A stretch of DNA of 64,000 nt from Rothia sp035916755 (GCF_035916755.1 NZ_JAYWIX010000004.1:186001-250000); one strand, 5' to 3'. Positions 33,509-41,602 are shown, counted from the stretch's first letter. Notes: generated from the sequence alone by a model not told the origin. Numbers and translations are program-made.

Positions 33509-34363
33509 ATGAAGCGCCTAGTGCCCTTAGTAGCAGTCACTGTGCTCGCTTTATCTGCATGCGGGTCACCCACAGAAGCAACCCCTGAAGCGAACCCCAC
33601 CATTACATACACCGATGGTATGACCGCCACTGTAGTTTCCGTGGAATCGGCTAACACATTTACCGCCAATATCGATGGAGTTGAGAAAGAAGTTCGGTTA
33701 ATCAACACCGCGGCTCCTTCGAGCAATGGCGTTGCTTTATCAAGCACTTGTCTCATCGATGAGTCCAAGGCTCTTCTTGCGGAGAAGCTACCCGAAGGTA
33801 GCCAGGTAACTCTGAATTTTGATGAGTCCCAGCGCGGGGCAACGGGCTACGTTGAGGCCGCCGTGTATGCGGGGGACGCTTTTATCAACCGTGATATGGC
33901 GCGGGCTGGCATGGTTGCTACCACCTTTACCAGCAATGCAGATGAGTTCTACGGCGAGATTTCTCAGGCTCAGCAGGATGCTGCCAATGAGGGTCTTGGT
34001 CTCTATTCCAAGGACATCGAATGTACCATTCCTGCTCAAATCCAGGCGCAAAAGACAGCCGTAGAGGACGCTAAAAGCTGGGAAGTGGACACATCAGCCG
34101 AAGCACCGCTAGAGCAAAAGCAACGTGAAAACGAACGCCAGGCTATCTACCGTGACGCCTCTGCGGTGTACAAGGACTTAGAAGAACAAACTAAAGCTCC
34201 CGCTCAGTGGGTAGGGTCAATCGTGACCCTAGACGCCGTGAAAGCACAGCTAAATGAACTCCGTTCACTTCTGGGCGATGACTTCTACCCTGAGAACGGC
34301 GCCAGCGTGAACCAGCAGAAGAAGGCTGAGGCTGAGGCCACCCCGGTGCGCCCGGGTTCCTAA
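33509..34363 (+). CDS. Lipoprotein with a staphylococcal-nuclease-like domain
   Basis: 284 residues from the ATG at 33509; a longer open frame upstream overlaps the regulator gene and is not coding. The lipobox LALSAC (about 14-19) anchors it outside the membrane. Residues ~30-170 follow the thermonuclease fold: TYTDGMTATVVSVESANTFT, EVRLINTAAPSSNG, TGYVEAAVYAGDAFINRDM, ARAGMVATTF, NEGLGLYSKD. One arginine of the catalytic set seems absent: the usual YGRxLA segment is TGYVEAA. The nuclease may be impaired or act on another substrate. The tail is helical and charged. GC is below average for the region. Confidence 0.72.
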   Translation: MKRLVPLVAVTVLALSACGSPTEATPEANPTITYTDGMTATVVSVESANTFTANIDGVEKEVRLINTAAPSSNGVALSSTCLIDESKALLAEKLPEGSQVTLNFDESQRGATGYVEAAVYAGDAFINRDMARAGMVATTFTSNADEFYGEISQAQQDAANEGLGLYSKDIECTIPAQIQAQKTAVEDAKSWEVDTSAEAPLEQKQRENERQAIYRDASAVYKDLEEQTKAPAQWVGSIVTLDAVKAQLNELRSLLGDDFYPENGASVNQQKKAEAEATPVRPGS

Positions 34364-34536
34364 AAGGGCTGAGCTCAGCGGACGCCGTCCCTCGCTCCCC
34401 TGCCTCTTGGCAGGCGGGTGAGAGAATCTACAGCTTCTAGGAGCTCTTTGCTACCTATTCCCTGGGCATTATTTACACTGGTGAGAGCAAAATTTAGAGG
34501 GTGAACATGCCAGTATTACAGTCCCAGGTTGCGATT

Positions 34537-34593
34537 AAAAGCCGGGTGCCGGCGTCCGCTCTGGTGAGAAGGACGCCGGCACCCGGCTTTTTT
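34537..34593. terminator. Long bidirectional terminator with GGCGTCC/GGACGCC arms
   Basis: AAAAGCCGGGTGCCGGCGTCC (34537-34557) pairs perfectly with its complement ending GGCTTTTTT (34571-34593) around a 13-nt loop. It serves sodA on the minus strand. The upstream part of 34364-34536 has a second hairpin (CCTGCC/GGCAGG near 34404-34420) and no gene. Confidence 0.85.
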
Positions 34594-34616
34594 CCTGCAC
34601 ACAGGGTGCGAGAGGT

Positions 34617-35249
34617 TTAGGCCTCAGGAATGATGAGGCCCTTGGTCTGGGAGACTGCGCGGTCGAAGCGGGCTGCGACGTCTTCCCAGTTAACGATGTT
34701 CCAGAAGGCCTTGACATAGTCGCCCTTGACGTTCTGGTAGTCCAGGTAGAAAGCGTGCTCCCACATATCGAGCTGCAGGACGGGGATCAGGGCGACGGAG
34801 ATGTTGCCCTGCTGATCGTAGAGCTGCTCGATAACCAGGCGCTTACCCACGGTGTCCCAGGCAAGGATAGCCCAGCCGGAGCCCTGGATGGTGAGGGCTA
34901 CGTTCTCGAAGTGGGCGCGGAAGCCGTCGAAGGAGCCGAAGTCGTTATCGATTGCTGCTGCCAGTTCACCGACGGGCTTGTCGCCGCCCTCGGGTGAAAG
35001 GTTCTTCCAGAAGATGGAGTGGTTGGTGTGGCCACCCAGGTTGAAGGCCAGGTCCTTGGAGAGCTTGCCGATGTTGGCGAAGTCGCCCTTTTCGCGGGCT
35101 TCTTCCATCTTTTCGAGGGCGGTGTTGGCGCCGCCGACGTAGGTTGCGTGGTGCTTAGAGTGGTGCAGCTCCATGATGCGGGCTGAGATGTGGGGCTCGA
35201 GGGCTGCGTAATCGTAGTCGAGTTCAGGCAGAACGTACTTTTCTGACAT
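34617..35249 (-). CDS. sodA: Superoxide dismutase (Mn/Fe type)
   Basis: 210 residues from the ATG at 35249, chosen over the ATG at 35255 because AAAGGA has proper spacing only to it. The metal ligands are visible: the histidine in MELHHSKHHATYV (about 26), the one in GGHTNHSIFW (about 81), and LDMWEHAFYLDY (Asp about 165 and His about 169). It converts superoxide to oxygen and hydrogen peroxide in the cytoplasm. Residues GGHTNHSIFWKNL and the glutamine in IQGSGWAIL favour a manganese or cambialistic enzyme. It is monocistronic; its upstream region holds the DnaA-box cluster. Confidence 0.95.
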   Translation of the reverse strand: MSEKYVLPELDYDYAALEPHISARIMELHHSKHHATYVGGANTALEKMEEAREKGDFANIGKLSKDLAFNLGGHTNHSIFWKNLSPEGGDKPVGELAAAIDNDFGSFDGFRAHFENVALTIQGSGWAILAWDTVGKRLVIEQLYDQQGNISVALIPVLQLDMWEHAFYLDYQNVKGDYVKAFWNIVNWEDVAARFDRAVSQTKGLIIPEA

Positions 35250-35438
35250 GGTCATTCCTTTCGTTGAAGGCCCTTCTTTGGGTCTTTCTGGGTTTAACTC
35301 TACACACTGGGGAGCACGGGGTCACGGGAGGTTACTTGATAAGTCCCCTTGTTTAGCCCTGGGCAAAACGGTCTGAAACGGGGCAGACGGACGCCGGCAG
35401 CAGTTTTTCCACAGCTTTCCACTTAAGGGACGGGAAAG

Positions 35439-35854
35439 TTATCCACAGGTGGGGATAAAACTGGGGATATTCGAATTACACGGGTGGGAGTTTCGAAGAT
35501 GTTCGAGGGAATGCGGGGCAGAATGGGGTAATTCGGGGGTTAGTCTTTCGAAAATACACCGGTGTTGTTCGAAAATCACACTGTTGTCACTTATCCACGG
35601 GTGTGGATAAAACCTGTGGAGAACCTGCTTCTAAGGCCTGAAACTGCGAGTTTTATGGGCTTTTCGCCGCTCTTACCCACAGGGCTGGTAGTTTTTCCGC
35701 CTTTTAAGTGGATATTGTTCACAGACTTATCCACAGTTGGGGATAAAAGGCGAAAAAGCACCCAAAATCGCCCCAAAACCCCCTGTAACCAGCCTTAAAG
35801 CAGCACGCCTGCGGGCTGCGTCCGCATTTTGCTGGGGATAAAACCTGTGGATAA
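35439..35854. other. Cluster of DnaA boxes between marR and sodA
   Basis: In about 416 bp there are four perfect TTATCCACA boxes: 35439-35447 (+), 35602-35610 (-), 35727-35735 (+) and 35846-35854 (-). There is one TTATCCACG (35591-35599, +) and three TTATCCCCA (35450-35458, 35738-35746 and 35833-35841, all -). They form inverted pairs of the type TTATCCACAG-N-TGGGGATAA. Four TTCGAA palindromes lie among them (35470-35573). No dnaA or dnaN gene flanks the cluster, so it is not a standard actinobacterial oriC. A DnaA-titrating locus, like datA of E. coli, or a secondary initiation element is possible. Confidence 0.65.
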
Positions 35855-35857
35855 ACA

Positions 35858-35902
35858 AGAGCTCCACCCCCACGTATCGGGGGCGGAGCTCTAGCAGTTT
35901 TT
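35858..35902. terminator. Terminator after the MarR gene
   Basis: AGAGCTCCACCCCC pairs with GGGGGCGGAGCTCT across CACGTATC, with TTTTTG beyond it on the plus side. It lies about 45 bp past the marR stop. Confidence 0.7.
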
Positions 35903-35937
35903 GTTATTAAAACCTGGGGCAGAGCCCGACTGGCAGC

Positions 35938-36462
35938 CTACTCTTCATCAAAGAGTTCAACGTTACGCACGTTGATAATTTCGCTGGGCTTGTCGCCCAA
36001 TACTGACTCGCCAATCTTGGCCAGGGACTTCACCTGGCGGGCGTTGAGCTGGTCAAAGATAATACGGCGGACGGCTTCAACGTGGCCGGGAGCAGCCTCC
36101 TGGACCTTGGCCAGACCGCCGGGTAATAGGTGGCAGATAGAGACGCGGCGGTCCTTGGCCCAGATACTACGTTCCACAAAGTTGTCTTTCTCCAGACGAG
36201 TTACCACACGTGAAAGACGGGGTAGCAGGGTGTTGGTCTGCTTAGCAAGGTCAGTCATGGTGAGCTTATGCTGGGGGGATTCCGAGAGCATAGCGAGCAC
36301 CATGTACTCCACGAAGCTGAGGCCCGAATCTTTCTGCAACTGGCTTTCAAGTTGGCCTGGCAGGTTAAACATGATGGAGGAGATAAAGAGCCAGCCCTCG
36401 CGCTCTTCTTCCGTAAGCCAGCGGGCGGTATCGTTAGCGGCTGCGGGGGTTTCTTCGCTCAT
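35938..36462 (-). CDS. MarR family transcriptional regulator
   Basis: 174 residues. The MarR winged helix is clear: SFVEYMVLAMLSESPQHKLT, MTDLAKQTNTLLPRLSRVVT, RLEKDNFVERSIWAKDRRVS, ICHLLPGGLAKVQEA. The wing arginines (DRR) are kept. MarR proteins respond to phenolic or oxidative signals and repress divergent or own genes. It faces nhaA divergently with a ~400-bp intergenic region containing the GTTTC-GAAAC palindrome, so it may regulate itself and possibly the antiporter. The start is the ATG at 36462. Confidence 0.88.
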   Translation of the reverse strand: MSEETPAAANDTARWLTEEEREGWLFISSIMFNLPGQLESQLQKDSGLSFVEYMVLAMLSESPQHKLTMTDLAKQTNTLLPRLSRVVTRLEKDNFVERSIWAKDRRVSICHLLPGGLAKVQEAAPGHVEAVRRIIFDQLNARQVKSLAKIGESVLGDKPSEIINVRNVELFDEE

Positions 36463-36517
36463 GGTTCCTCTGGTCGGTACTGTGGGTAAAAGTGGGGGTT
36501 GTCTATACCTAGTCTAA

Positions 36518-36531
36518 GTTTCATTCGAAAC
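36518..36531. promoter_or_regulatory. GTTTCATTCGAAAC inverted repeat upstream of marR
   Basis: Five-base arms GTTTC/GAAAC with four bases between, about 56-69 bp upstream of the MarR start on the minus strand. It is a candidate autoregulatory operator; support is by position only. Confidence 0.35.
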
Positions 36532-36727
36532 AGTTTCTGCTTCTGGTGCACCCGTGTTGTTGTCTTTAACGAAAAATATCGATTATTTAGGGCCAGTTTT
36601 TGCTTCTGACTACCGAGAGATACCCCTCAAACCCCTTCTTTGCTAGCATGACTCGCTGCCAAAATTTACCCTCAGCCCCTAAATTTTCCCTAGCACCCCC
36701 TTCATTTGATAAGCTAGGCTACTAAGG

Positions 36728-36850
36728 TGTGCCGGGAAGACTGGTCGGCCCGCCCAACTCACCGCCTCCCCACCTAAGGTAGGCACCCGCGGCACTACAG
36801 GCGTCCGCACTGGTGTAGCCCTTCAGAAGCGGCCGGTGAGTAGGCGGTTT
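36728..36850 (+). ncRNA. Structured leader upstream of the first nhaA, candidate ion-sensing riboswitch
   Basis: The interval contains GTGCCGGGAAGACTGGTCGG, which starts a possible 6-bp helix GTGCCG/CGGCAC (36729-36734 with 36790-36795). A hairpin CTACA/TGTAG (36795-36799 with 36814-36818) follows. A 7-bp long-range helix CTCACCG (36758-36764) with CGGTGAG (36834-36840) would form a pseudoknot-like closure. The nhaA start is 31 bp downstream. nhaA genes in other phyla have riboswitch leaders (nhaA-I and nhaA-II motifs, reported as Li-responsive); I cannot verify that this is one. Upstream, 36532-36727 should hold the promoter; I see nothing else. Confidence 0.4.
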
Positions 36851-36880
36851 ATCGTTACCCATCGACCTCAAAGAGCGTTT

Positions 36881-38230
36881 ATGTCATCAGAAAACACCGT
36901 CCTGTCGCGTGGCTCCTACAAGGAATCGCAGCGCATTTCAGAGATTCTCTCCAAGGAATCCACCGGCGGCATCATCTTGCTGGTTGCCACCGTCCTCGCC
37001 CTCATCTTTGCTAACTCAGCGGCCGCCGAGCACTACTTCGGCCTGCGCGATACCTACCTGGGCGCAGACTTCTGGGGTCTACACCTCAAGCTCTCCATCG
37101 GCCACTGGGCAGCGGACGGCCTGCTAGCGGTCTTCTTCTTCCTGGTCGGTCTGGAACTCAAAAAAGAATTCGTCGAGGGCGACCTGCGCAACCCCGGCAA
37201 GGCCCTGGTGCCCATCGTGGCAGCAGCAGGCGGCGTTGCCCTACCCGCTATCATCTACGTACTGGTCAACCTCAACAGCAGCTCCGAGGCACTGGGGGGC
37301 TGGGCTATTCCTGCGGCAACCGACATCGCTTTCGCTGTGGCCGTCCTCGCCGTCATTGGCTCCCACCTACCTAGCGCCTTGCGCACCTTCCTGCTCACCC
37401 TGGCCGTGGTCGATGACCTCATCGCTATCACCATCATCGCCCTCTTCTACACCTCTGACCTACAAATCGGCTACCTGGCGCTCTCGATTATCCCGATTGC
37501 CCTCTACGCCCTGGTAGCGCGCAAGGGTGAGAAGCTCTTCCACCTCTCCCCCGCCGCGTCCTGGTTCATCCTGCTGCCCATCGGTTTTGTGGTCTGGGTA
37601 CTCTTCCTGAACTCCGGTATTCACGCCACCATCGCAGGTGTCATTTTGGCCTTCATGATTCCCGTGCGCAAGAACAAGCGCACCGAGGCAGCGGACGCCC
37701 ACCACGGCCTGGCAGAGGTCATGGAGCACCGCGTGCGCCCCTTCTCCGCCGGTTTCTGCGTACCCGTCTTCGCCTTCTTCTCAGCAGGCGTCGCTATCGG
37801 TGGCTTCCAGGGCTTTGTCGATGCAGTAACCGAGCCGATTGCCTACGGCATTATTCTGGCCCTGATTTTCGGCAAGATGATCGGTATTACTGCTTCCACC
37901 TGGCTGGTTACCCGTCTGCGCCGCGCCAACCTCGACCCCGATATCGCCTGGATCGATGTTATTGGCGTAGCCACCCTGGCCGGTATCGGCTTTACCGTCT
38001 CCCTGCTGATTGCCGAGCTTTCCTTCGGCCTGGGCTCTGACTACAACGATGCAGCTAAGGTCGCGATTCTGACTGCTTCGGTTACCGCTGCTCTGCTGGG
38101 TGCCGTTATCCTGTCGATTCGCAACAAGCACTACAAGCAGATTGCGCTCAAGGAGACCGTGGACGAGAACCAGGACGGCATCCCCGACGTCTTCACCGAC
38201 AACACGGACGCACCCCGCCCCGGCGCCTAG
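36881..38230 (+). CDS. nhaA: Na+/H+ antiporter NhaA, first copy
   Basis: 449 residues from the ATG at 36881 (MSSENTVLSRGSYKESQR); a GTG at 36836 in the leader is not favoured. Twelve-helix NhaA pattern: GGIILLVATVLALIFANS, FFFLVGLELKKEF, GGWAIPAATDIAFAVAVLAVI with the ATDIAF motif, then AVVDDLIAI with the paired aspartates essential for ion binding, and FFSAGVAIGGF. It exchanges external protons for internal sodium at the membrane. The soluble tail after helix 12 (LKETVDENQDGIPDVFTDN) contains an EF-hand-like DENQDGIPD loop, also found in the second copy. It is followed by a strong terminator. Confidence 0.93.
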   Translation: MSSENTVLSRGSYKESQRISEILSKESTGGIILLVATVLALIFANSAAAEHYFGLRDTYLGADFWGLHLKLSIGHWAADGLLAVFFFLVGLELKKEFVEGDLRNPGKALVPIVAAAGGVALPAIIYVLVNLNSSSEALGGWAIPAATDIAFAVAVLAVIGSHLPSALRTFLLTLAVVDDLIAITIIALFYTSDLQIGYLALSIIPIALYALVARKGEKLFHLSPAASWFILLPIGFVVWVLFLNSGIHATIAGVILAFMIPVRKNKRTEAADAHHGLAEVMEHRVRPFSAGFCVPVFAFFSAGVAIGGFQGFVDAVTEPIAYGIILALIFGKMIGITASTWLVTRLRRANLDPDIAWIDVIGVATLAGIGFTVSLLIAELSFGLGSDYNDAAKVAILTASVTAALLGAVILSIRNKHYKQIALKETVDENQDGIPDVFTDNTDAPRPGA

Positions 38231-38255
38231 CGTCCGCCTGCCCCTCAACACACCC

Positions 38256-38325
38256 CCGAGGGGACCTGATTTCTTCAAAAGGACCGCATATTATGCGGTC
38301 CTTTTGAAGTTTTGCGGTCCCCTTG
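38256..38325. terminator. Nested long hairpin after the first nhaA
   Basis: Inner arms CTTCAAAAGGACCGCATA (38273-38290) and TATGCGGTCCTTTTGAAG (38292-38309) pair perfectly, followed by TTTTGC. Outer arms AGGGGACC and GGTCCCCT enclose it. It separates the two nhaA genes. Confidence 0.8.
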
Positions 38326-38445
38326 AGTGAGATGAGGGGCGGACGCCGGTGTGCAGTTCTGCATCTCAGATTCCGGCATTAGCTGGGCTAAAGGAGCATA
38401 ATGGAACCTGAAGCAAGCGAAGACACACCTGACCTAAGGAGAGGC

Positions 38446-39810
38446 ATGACTGAAACGCCTCACAAGGACCCGCTCTTTTCCCGCGGATCGTACGCCGAGA
38501 CCAGCCGAGTCTCAGAGATTATGCGCAAGGAATCGGTGGGCGGTTTTATTCTTCTCGCCGCCACCGTGCTTGCCGTCGTCCTGGCTAACACCCAGGCAGC
38601 TCACTTCTACGAAGGCATCCGCGACACCGAACTTGGTTTCAACATTCCCGGCTTCAGCCACCTGATGATGAACGTGCACCTCTGGGCGGCTGACGGCCTG
38701 CTCACGGTCTTCTTCTTCCTCACCGGCCTAGAGCTGAAAAAAGAGTTCGTGGTAGGTGACCTGCGCGACCCGGGCAAGGCTATTGTTCCGGTAGCGGCAG
38801 CCTTCGGCGGCGCCATGACCCCGGCTATTATCTACTTCGCTATCAACCACGGCAACGAAACTGCAGTACACGGCTGGGCTATTCCCGCCGCCACCGATAT
38901 CGCTTTCGCGGTGGCAGTCCTCGCCGGTGTGGGCACCTTCCTGCCCGCAGCCCTCCGTACCTTCCTGCTCACCCTGGCCGTGGTCGATGACCTGATTGCC
39001 ATCGTCATTATCGCCCTCTTCTACACCAGCAACTTCCATGCCTGGTACCTCATCGCCTCTATTATTCCCATCGGGCTATATTTCTGGTTGACCCACAAAC
39101 ACGAAAAGCTCTTCCACAATCACAAGTGGGCCGCCTGGGTGATTCTACTCCCCCTTGGCCTACTGACCTGGGCACTCTTCCTCGAATCAGGCATTCACGC
39201 CACCATTGCCGGGGTTATCTTGGGCTTCTGCGTCCCTGTGCGCATGACTGCCCAGGCCCAGCAGGCTGACGCGCACGCGTCCTTGGCTGAGACCCTAGAG
39301 CACCGCCTGCGCCCGCTCTCCACAGGCTTCTGCGTACCCGTCTTTGCCTTCTTCTCGGCAGGTGTAGCCGTAGGTGGCTGGGAGGGCCTGCGCACCGCCC
39401 TCACTGACTCAGTTGCTATCGGTATTATGGTCGGTCTGGTGCTGGGCAAGACCGTCGGCATTACCGGCACCACCTGGCTCATCACCCGCTTCCGGGGCGT
39501 CAGTCTTGACTCCGACATCACCTGGCTTGACGTGGTAGGTCTTGCCGCTACCGGCGGTATCGGCTTTACTGTCTCGATGCTGGTTGCTGAGCTTTCCTTC
39601 GCGGCCGGTTCTGCCCACACTGAGGAGGCCAAGATCGGCATCATGATCGGCTCAGTCATCGCGGCAATCCTTGGTGCCTCACTCCTGTCACTGCGCAACC
39701 AGCACTACAAGCTCATTGCCCAAAAGGAGAGTATCGACGCAAACGCCGATGGGATTCCTGACATCTTTAGTGACGACACCGCCCGCAGCAGCGGGAGCGG
39801 CCGCGCCTAG
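38446..39810 (+). CDS. nhaA: Na+/H+ antiporter NhaA, second copy
   Basis: 454 residues from the ATG at 38446 (MTETPHKDPLFSRGSY), chosen because its start lines up with copy one; the ATG at 38401 also has a good ribosome site (AAAGGAG) and would add 15 residues. The same motifs recur: FFFLTGLELKKEF, GWAIPAATDIAFAVAVLAGV, AVVDDLIAIVIIAL, FFSAGVAVGGW. The tail KESIDANADGIPDIFSDD is again EF-hand-like. The copies are clearly paralogues but have diverged, mainly in helix 1-2 loops and the middle. A role under different pH or salt is plausible. Its own promoter is likely downstream of the terminator at 38256-38325. Confidence 0.92.
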   Translation: MTETPHKDPLFSRGSYAETSRVSEIMRKESVGGFILLAATVLAVVLANTQAAHFYEGIRDTELGFNIPGFSHLMMNVHLWAADGLLTVFFFLTGLELKKEFVVGDLRDPGKAIVPVAAAFGGAMTPAIIYFAINHGNETAVHGWAIPAATDIAFAVAVLAGVGTFLPAALRTFLLTLAVVDDLIAIVIIALFYTSNFHAWYLIASIIPIGLYFWLTHKHEKLFHNHKWAAWVILLPLGLLTWALFLESGIHATIAGVILGFCVPVRMTAQAQQADAHASLAETLEHRLRPLSTGFCVPVFAFFSAGVAVGGWEGLRTALTDSVAIGIMVGLVLGKTVGITGTTWLITRFRGVSLDSDITWLDVVGLAATGGIGFTVSMLVAELSFAAGSAHTEEAKIGIMIGSVIAAILGASLLSLRNQHYKLIAQKESIDANADGIPDIFSDDTARSSGSGRA

Positions 39811-39815
39811 ATTTA

Positions 39816-39945
39816 CCCTCCCCTAGGGGAGGGCAGGGCGTGAACCGCGAACATCACAGTCCATCTGCTTTGCAGAAACCAAACCGAGCTGTGAGAATTA
39901 CCTAGTGCTTATCGCACCCTCCCCAGGGCCGCCCTGCCCTTCACA
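39816..39945 (+). ncRNA. Structured leader with mutually exclusive stems upstream of the AGCS symporter
   Basis: AGGGCAGGGC (39830-39839) pairs with GCCCTGCCCT (39931-39940), closing a multi-branched fold with TCACAG/CTGTGA (39854-39859 with 39889-39894), TCTGC/GCAGA inside it, and GTGC/GCAC (39905-39917). GGGGAGGG (39826-39833) can instead pair with CCCTCCCC at 39816-39823 or at 39917-39924. Such alternatives are typical of attenuators and riboswitches. The ATG is 18 bp past the fold. No known class is recognised. Confidence 0.5.
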
Positions 39946-39962
39946 CGAAATTTGGAGCACGC

Positions 39963-41516
39963 ATGGACTTTCTGCTCAATGCAGTGAACTGGATCAATGA
40001 ATCCACCGCTGGAGCCACCGACGTCATCATCGGCATCTCAGATGCCCTCTGGACCTACCTCATCCTCTTCCTCCTCGTCGGAGCAGGCCTCGGCATCACC
40101 ATCGCCACCCGCGGTGTGCAGTTCCGCCTCATCGGCGAAATGTTCCGCACCCTCAAAGACCCTGCAGGCACCGAATACAACGGCAAGAAGAGCATCTCTG
40201 CCTTCCGCGCCTTCACCGTCTCAGCGGCCTCCCGCGTCGGTGTTGGCAACATCGTTGGTGTAGCTATGGCCATCATCCTCGGTGGCCCCGGCGCTGTCTT
40301 CTGGATGTGGGTCATCGCCTCAATCGGTGCCGCCAGCGCCTTCGCAGAATCACTGCTCGGCCAGCTCTACAAGCGCAAGGGCGAAGACTCCTACATTGGT
40401 GGCCCCGCCTACTACATGTCACGCGGCCTCGGCGCCCGCTGGCTCGGCCTCATCTTCGTAGGTTTCATTGTTATCACCTATGCATTCGTGTTCGTTGCCG
40501 TTCAAACCAACGCTATTGTGGGCGCTGCAGCTGGCTCCTTCGGTATTGACGTCACGGGCACAAGCGGCATGGGCTTCCGCGTTATCATCGGCATCGTCAT
40601 TGCAGCTATCGCCGGCTTCATCATCTTCGGTGGCATCCGCACTATCTCAGCAGTCACCGAAATCCTGGTACCCTTCATGGCAGTGCTCTACCTGATCCTG
40701 GGTCTCATCATTGTTGTGATGAACATCGGGTCTGTACCCGGCGTCCTGATCTCCATCTTTGAAGGTGCCTTCGGCATCAGCGAGTTCGTTACCGGCACCG
40801 GCATCGGCATGATCATTATTCACGGTATGCGCCGCGGCCTGCTCTCCAACGAAGCCGGTATGGGTACCGCCCCCAACGCCGGTGCAACCGCCTCTGTTTC
40901 CCACCCCGCTAAGCAGGGCTTTGTGCAGGCGCTGGGTGTCTACTTTGACACCATGCTGGTCTGCTCCGTTACCGCCTTCATTGTGCTGGTGGCTGGCAAT
41001 GTGCCCTACGGTGACCGTGAACAGTCAGGCACCCTAACCCAGGTTGCGCTGTCAACCCACCTGGGCCCCTGGGCGATTCATTTCTTGACTCTTGCCATTA
41101 CCCTTTTCGCTTTCTCATCTATTATCGGCAACTACTACTACGGTGAGTCCAACATCCGCTTTGTGACTGAGAAGCACCTGCCCATGAACATCTTCCGCGC
41201 GATTGTGATTGTGTTCGTCTTCTTCGGTGCCATTTCTTCACTGGATCTGCTCTGGAACCTAGCAGATGTGCTCAACGGCGGCATGGTTATTGTGAACCTG
41301 ACCGCAGTATGTCTGCTGATGCCCCAGGTTATGAAGGTGCTGCGCAACTATGAGGCGCAGCGCAAGGCCGGGCTTGAGCCTGTTTTCCAGGCCTCAGATC
41401 TACCTGAGATTAAGAACCTGGACGCCTGGGACGGCACCGACCCCCTCACCCTGCGCGAGCACTGGGAGGCTTACGACCGTGAGCAAGCCCAGAAGCGCGC
41501 CGCACGAGGCAGGTAA
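39963..41516 (+). CDS. AGCS family alanine/glycine:cation symporter
   Basis: 517 residues with about eleven helices. Family signatures are FRAFTVSAASRVGVGNIVGVAMAI near residues 79-102 (region), GPGAVFWMWVIASIGAASAFAESLLGQLYK in the next region, GGPAYYMSRGLG, GILSNEAGMGTAPN-like GLLSNEAGMGTAPNAGATA, and the C-terminal WNLADVLNGGMVIVNL. It imports alanine or glycine with sodium. The ribosome site is GGAG six bases before ATG 39963. It lies behind a structured leader and forms part of a sodium-transport cluster with the two NhaA genes. The terminator at 41541-41602 closes it. Confidence 0.93.
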   Translation: MDFLLNAVNWINESTAGATDVIIGISDALWTYLILFLLVGAGLGITIATRGVQFRLIGEMFRTLKDPAGTEYNGKKSISAFRAFTVSAASRVGVGNIVGVAMAIILGGPGAVFWMWVIASIGAASAFAESLLGQLYKRKGEDSYIGGPAYYMSRGLGARWLGLIFVGFIVITYAFVFVAVQTNAIVGAAAGSFGIDVTGTSGMGFRVIIGIVIAAIAGFIIFGGIRTISAVTEILVPFMAVLYLILGLIIVVMNIGSVPGVLISIFEGAFGISEFVTGTGIGMIIIHGMRRGLLSNEAGMGTAPNAGATASVSHPAKQGFVQALGVYFDTMLVCSVTAFIVLVAGNVPYGDREQSGTLTQVALSTHLGPWAIHFLTLAITLFAFSSIIGNYYYGESNIRFVTEKHLPMNIFRAIVIVFVFFGAISSLDLLWNLADVLNGGMVIVNLTAVCLLMPQVMKVLRNYEAQRKAGLEPVFQASDLPEIKNLDAWDGTDPLTLREHWEAYDREQAQKRAARGR

Positions 41517-41540
41517 GTTTCTGAGCTTTAGGTTAGTTCA

Positions 41541-41602
41541 GGATGCCGCTCCCCCACTCCCTGCCCTGCGGCAGGGGTGGCGCGGGGCGGCGTCCTTCTT
41601 TT
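41541..41602 (+). terminator. Terminator after the AGCS gene
   Basis: GGATGCCGCTCCCCCACTCC pairs imperfectly with GGGGTGGCGCGGGGCGGCGTCC around CTGCC/GGCAG, followed by TTCTTTT. Its 3' arm carries GGCGTCC, while the 5' arm is a one-base variant, GGATGCC. Confidence 0.75.

Noticed and set aside
35439..35854. oriC itself
   Set aside because: No dnaA, dnaN, recF or gyrB nearby, and the conserved near-origin gene order points to the other side. Only a DnaA-box cluster is supported.
39816..39945. T-box or known glycine riboswitch
   Set aside because: The T-box sequence (GGGUGGNACCGCG) and the glycine aptamer core are not readable. Only an unassigned structured leader is claimed.
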